Shown here: positions 8,657 to 10,473 of the stretch, one piece after another
Layout of the letters: every line of letters begins with the position of its first letter
How positions within the stretch are numbered: the first letter of the stretch is position 1
DNA from: Collybiopsis luxurians FD-317 M1
Taxonomy: Eukaryota > Basidiomycota > Agaricomycetes > Agaricales > Omphalotaceae
Assembly (NCBI GenBank): GCA_000827265.1
Contig: KN834768.1
Span: 716,040-726,512, forward strand
Length of the DNA stretch: 10,473 nucleotides
Reading direction: 5' to 3'
Notes under the pieces: generated by a model
What the model was told of the DNA's origin: nothing
What the model saw: only the letters and a program-made list of their open reading frames with translations
Database searches by the model: none
Translations under genes and position numbers: made by a program

Positions 8657-10231
8657 CTAAGGGACAGGCACCATGAAGTGTATTAAGGGCTCAAGACCCA
8701 CTAAAACCTCAGCTTTCCCTACCCAGTCAGATGGAGGGTCATTATTATGGGGGGTACAGATCAGTAGGGACCAGGCCTGTCTAACTGTAGATTCTGAGAC
8801 AGCATAATTTCCCCACCGGTGGACATTGGTTAATTGAATGTCCTTCTGGAGGCAGGAGTTTAACAGAGATCTAAATCTGTTATAGACCTCCTGTGCTGCT
8901 GGGTCCTCCCCATTTTGGTCAATAACAATTTCACAACGGATTTTCCAAATCAGGTGAGCACATTCAGTGACAAGTATAGTGAATAACCTCTGGGCTTGAG
9001 GGAGGGGGTTCTGTTTTTGGTCATGGAATTTGATAAGGGAGCATCCTATGATGCTACCTAGGGAGATTTCAGGCCAGGGACCATACTCTGCTGGCCATAG
9101 GCTCTGGGCCAAATCCCAGATTAATGCCCTATGGGGACATTTGCAGTTCAGAAGGATGTGGTCTATGTTATCCACTTCTCCACAGTATTGGCAGTTCTGT
9201 CTTCCCTCACAGGTAGGTATATGTTTCCAGAACTTGCCAACTTTCAGTCGGTCATGTAGGATAATGTACAAGAAGTTCCTGACTCTACGGTGTATGTCTC
9301 TTTTCCTTATTGCTTTCCAGATTGCGTATGTTGTGGGGGGGCGGATATTGTATTTTGCTACTGCCAATTTAGTAAGATCAACCATTGCATCAGTTGCCTT
9401 CCTTGGAGTGGGGTTTCTATGTGCCATAATTTCAGTATAGGCCAGGGATTGTGTTAAACTAGTGAGGCATACTCCATTTACTTCCATGTGCTCTGAAATG
9501 GCTAAGTTGACTACATGGTGCACTGTCTCATCACTGTCTGTCAGATCACCCACACCATCATAAGCAAGCCGGTCCATTGTTCGGACACCTTTTCAGAAGA
9601 TTGTTGGGGCTGTGCGGGACCTCAGGACAGATAGAAGAGTTCGGTATAGAGTAGTATCTTTGATTTTGCTGAAGCCCTTGTTCTCCCATTTGTGGAGCAG
9701 GTCAGCTATTTTCCCTGGAAGCTGGTCGCTTTTTGTTACAACTATCATGGTATCTGTTAAGGGGGTGGCCTGCAAGGCAGTAATAGTAGCCACCAGCTCT
9801 GCAGTGGGGCTGGTCTGCCTCAGATTGCTGGGAATAATAATAGACTGGTTTTTTTGGTGACCTGGGCCAAACCAGATACCTGCTCTGGCTTTGGCATGAT
9901 CTGTGGTGGCATTTCTGGACCTCCCTGCACACCATACAGTCTGGGTTACAGCTTGGTTGTTGGTTAGTGGAGTTTCCTGGTGGGGGAGGGCCTTAGGTAT
10001 GGCATTTTTCCCTTTGGTCCATTTTGTAAATATGCAGAATCCATCGGACAAACTGGAGTATTGGTCCTGGTCCTGGAAGATAATATCACCTTCCTCGAGG
10101 CTCAAATTATCAAGGGGATTATTATCTGAATCACCTGGTATAGGGTCCCATTTTTTCTGTAGTAGCTTTAGCCTTTTAGCCGGGTGTTGACAAAGTAACT
10201 TGAGAATTTGAAACTCCGCTAACTTCGCCAT
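8657..10231 (-). pseudogene. LINE ORF2 C-terminal part: degenerate RNase H plus CCHC zinc finger
   Basis: One frame, split by a TGA at 9595-9593. The upstream part (10231-9593, 212 codons) resembles RNase H from about residue 98 to the stop. The expected first catalytic motif TDGS reads AGRS (102-105), the Glu is kept in TAEL (145), and the expected (S/T)DS motif reads VTKS (165-168). The downstream part begins five codons later at ATG 9577-9575 with DRLA, matching the last catalytic Asp. The usual KGHSG block between them is missing. Residues 129-145 of the downstream part form C-X2-C-X7-H-X4-C (about 9193-9143), a zinc finger typical of LINE ORF2 C-termini. The flanking FLYIILHDRLKVGKFWKHIP and SLGSIIGC blocks are also typical of agaricomycete elements. 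The 306-codon downstream frame is intact, but without RT and with a damaged RNase H the element is dead. Start codons are only the first ATGs available. Confidence 0.8.
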
Positions 10232-10325
10232 ACAAAAGTAACTTTAAGTTACTTTGTCGCGACAAAGTTACTTGCAAGTAACTTAAGTAACTTTATTTAC
10301 TTTTTTACTTGTGCTTACTTTGAGA
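10191..10325. repeat. Cluster of AAGTAACTT/AAGTTACTT repeats with perfect palindrome
   Basis: The nonamer AAGTAACTT and its reverse complement AAGTTACTT, with close variants (TTTACTT, CTTACTT), recur about eight times. At the centre is an 18-bp perfect palindrome, ACTTTGTCGCGACAAAGT, at 10251-10268. One further unit lies inside the LINE frame at about 10193-10202. The arms around the palindrome extend as an imperfect inverted repeat. It may be a foldback terminus of a small DNA transposon, a protein-binding cluster, or slippage-grown DNA at the LINE 5' junction. Confidence 0.7.
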
Positions 10326-10473
10326 GACATTAAGGCTAAATAATCAATCTAAGTATCTTCGAGCTCATTGTTCATCATTCCCGTGTGAACAATATTGGGA
10401 AAAGCGGTCAAAAAGCGGTACCACATCATATATATCGCTGCCATCATCTGAAAATGTTTCAGAGCTTGAATTC
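10326..10473. other. Unassigned sequence at the right edge
   Basis: If the LINE simply inserted into membrane-protein copy B, this side should hold exon 1 of that gene. I do not recognise it. A 32-codon minus-strand open frame (10447-10349, ATG to TAG) is present but is not similar to exon 1 of copy A. A near-direct repeat of AAAAGCGGT occurs at about 10398-10420. The window stops on GAATTC. Confidence 0.4.

Larger units (their letters stand above)
8414..10231 (-). mobile_element. 5'-truncated non-LTR (LINE) retrotransposon remnant
   Basis: The minus strand carries, in order, a degenerate RNase H-like domain, a CCHC zinc-finger region, a C-terminal tail, about 220 nt of 3' UTR and a 22-nt A tract. 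That is the 3' end of a LINE ORF2 followed by its poly(A). The endonuclease and reverse transcriptase that should precede RNase H are absent. Such 5' truncation is the usual outcome of target-primed reverse transcription. The 5' border is put at about 10231, where coding similarity begins and the AAGTAACTT repeats take over, but it is not proven. A weak target-site-duplication candidate, AGTAAC, is at 8406-8411 and 10237-10242; that hexamer recurs in the repeat cluster, so it proves little. Confidence 0.8.

Noticed and set aside
9030..10190. Plus-strand open frames at 9030-9440, 9612-9860 and 9903-10190
   Set aside because: They lie antisense to the LINE frame, whose minus-strand product has recognisable domains; the plus-strand translations show none.
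1..10473. CRISPR array, phage defence system or other bacterial mobile system
   Set aside because: No regularly spaced repeats of the right size, no operon structure; introns and eukaryotic retroelements show nuclear fungal DNA.

Overview
The window looks like nuclear DNA of a filamentous basidiomycete, most likely an agaricomycete (mushroom-forming) fungus. Three things point there: a decayed Ty3/gypsy pol, the 3' part of a non-LTR (LINE) element of a type common in agaricomycete genomes, and two copies of a multi-exon membrane protein family expanded in those fungi. The introns are short (51-82 nt), often with CTAAC or CTAAT branch-point-like sequences. The species cannot be named. The window ends exactly on an EcoRI site and carries one ambiguous base (position 33), as a cloned fragment might.

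Layout. (1) Positions 1-2840, plus strand: Ty3/gypsy polyprotein with reverse transcriptase, RNase H and integrase in one continuous frame, interrupted only by five TGA codons. All five sit where related elements carry arginine. No LTR is certain. (2) 2841-4736: AT-rich, no convincing gene; a 19-bp direct repeat and two tRNA B-box-like motifs. (3) 4737-6249, minus strand: a seven-membrane-segment protein gene (copy A). I resolved a nine-exon model in which every splice phase agrees, giving 338 residues. (4) 6250-7138: intergenic, including the presumed promoter side of copy A. (5) 7139-8405, minus strand: a second, diverged copy (copy B). It keeps several exon lengths exactly but has lost splice sites and reading frame: a pseudogene. 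(6) 8414-10231, minus strand: 5'-truncated LINE remnant (degenerate RNase H, CCHC zinc finger, 3' UTR, 22-nt poly(A)). Its poly(A) end abuts the intron 1/exon 2 boundary of copy B, so exon 1 of copy B is missing from its expected place. (7) 10232-10473: a cluster of AAGTAACTT-type repeats with an 18-bp perfect palindrome, then unassigned sequence.

Reading it together: a tandem pair of membrane-protein genes lies among decayed retroelements. One copy is apparently intact. The other is broken by a LINE insertion and by point and indel damage, in an order that cannot be fixed from this sequence. The gypsy element decayed by C-to-T type changes at CpG and has no frameshift across its core domains, which suggests cytosine methylation or RIP-like silencing. 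No CRISPR array, rRNA, complete tRNA or bacterial-type operon was seen.
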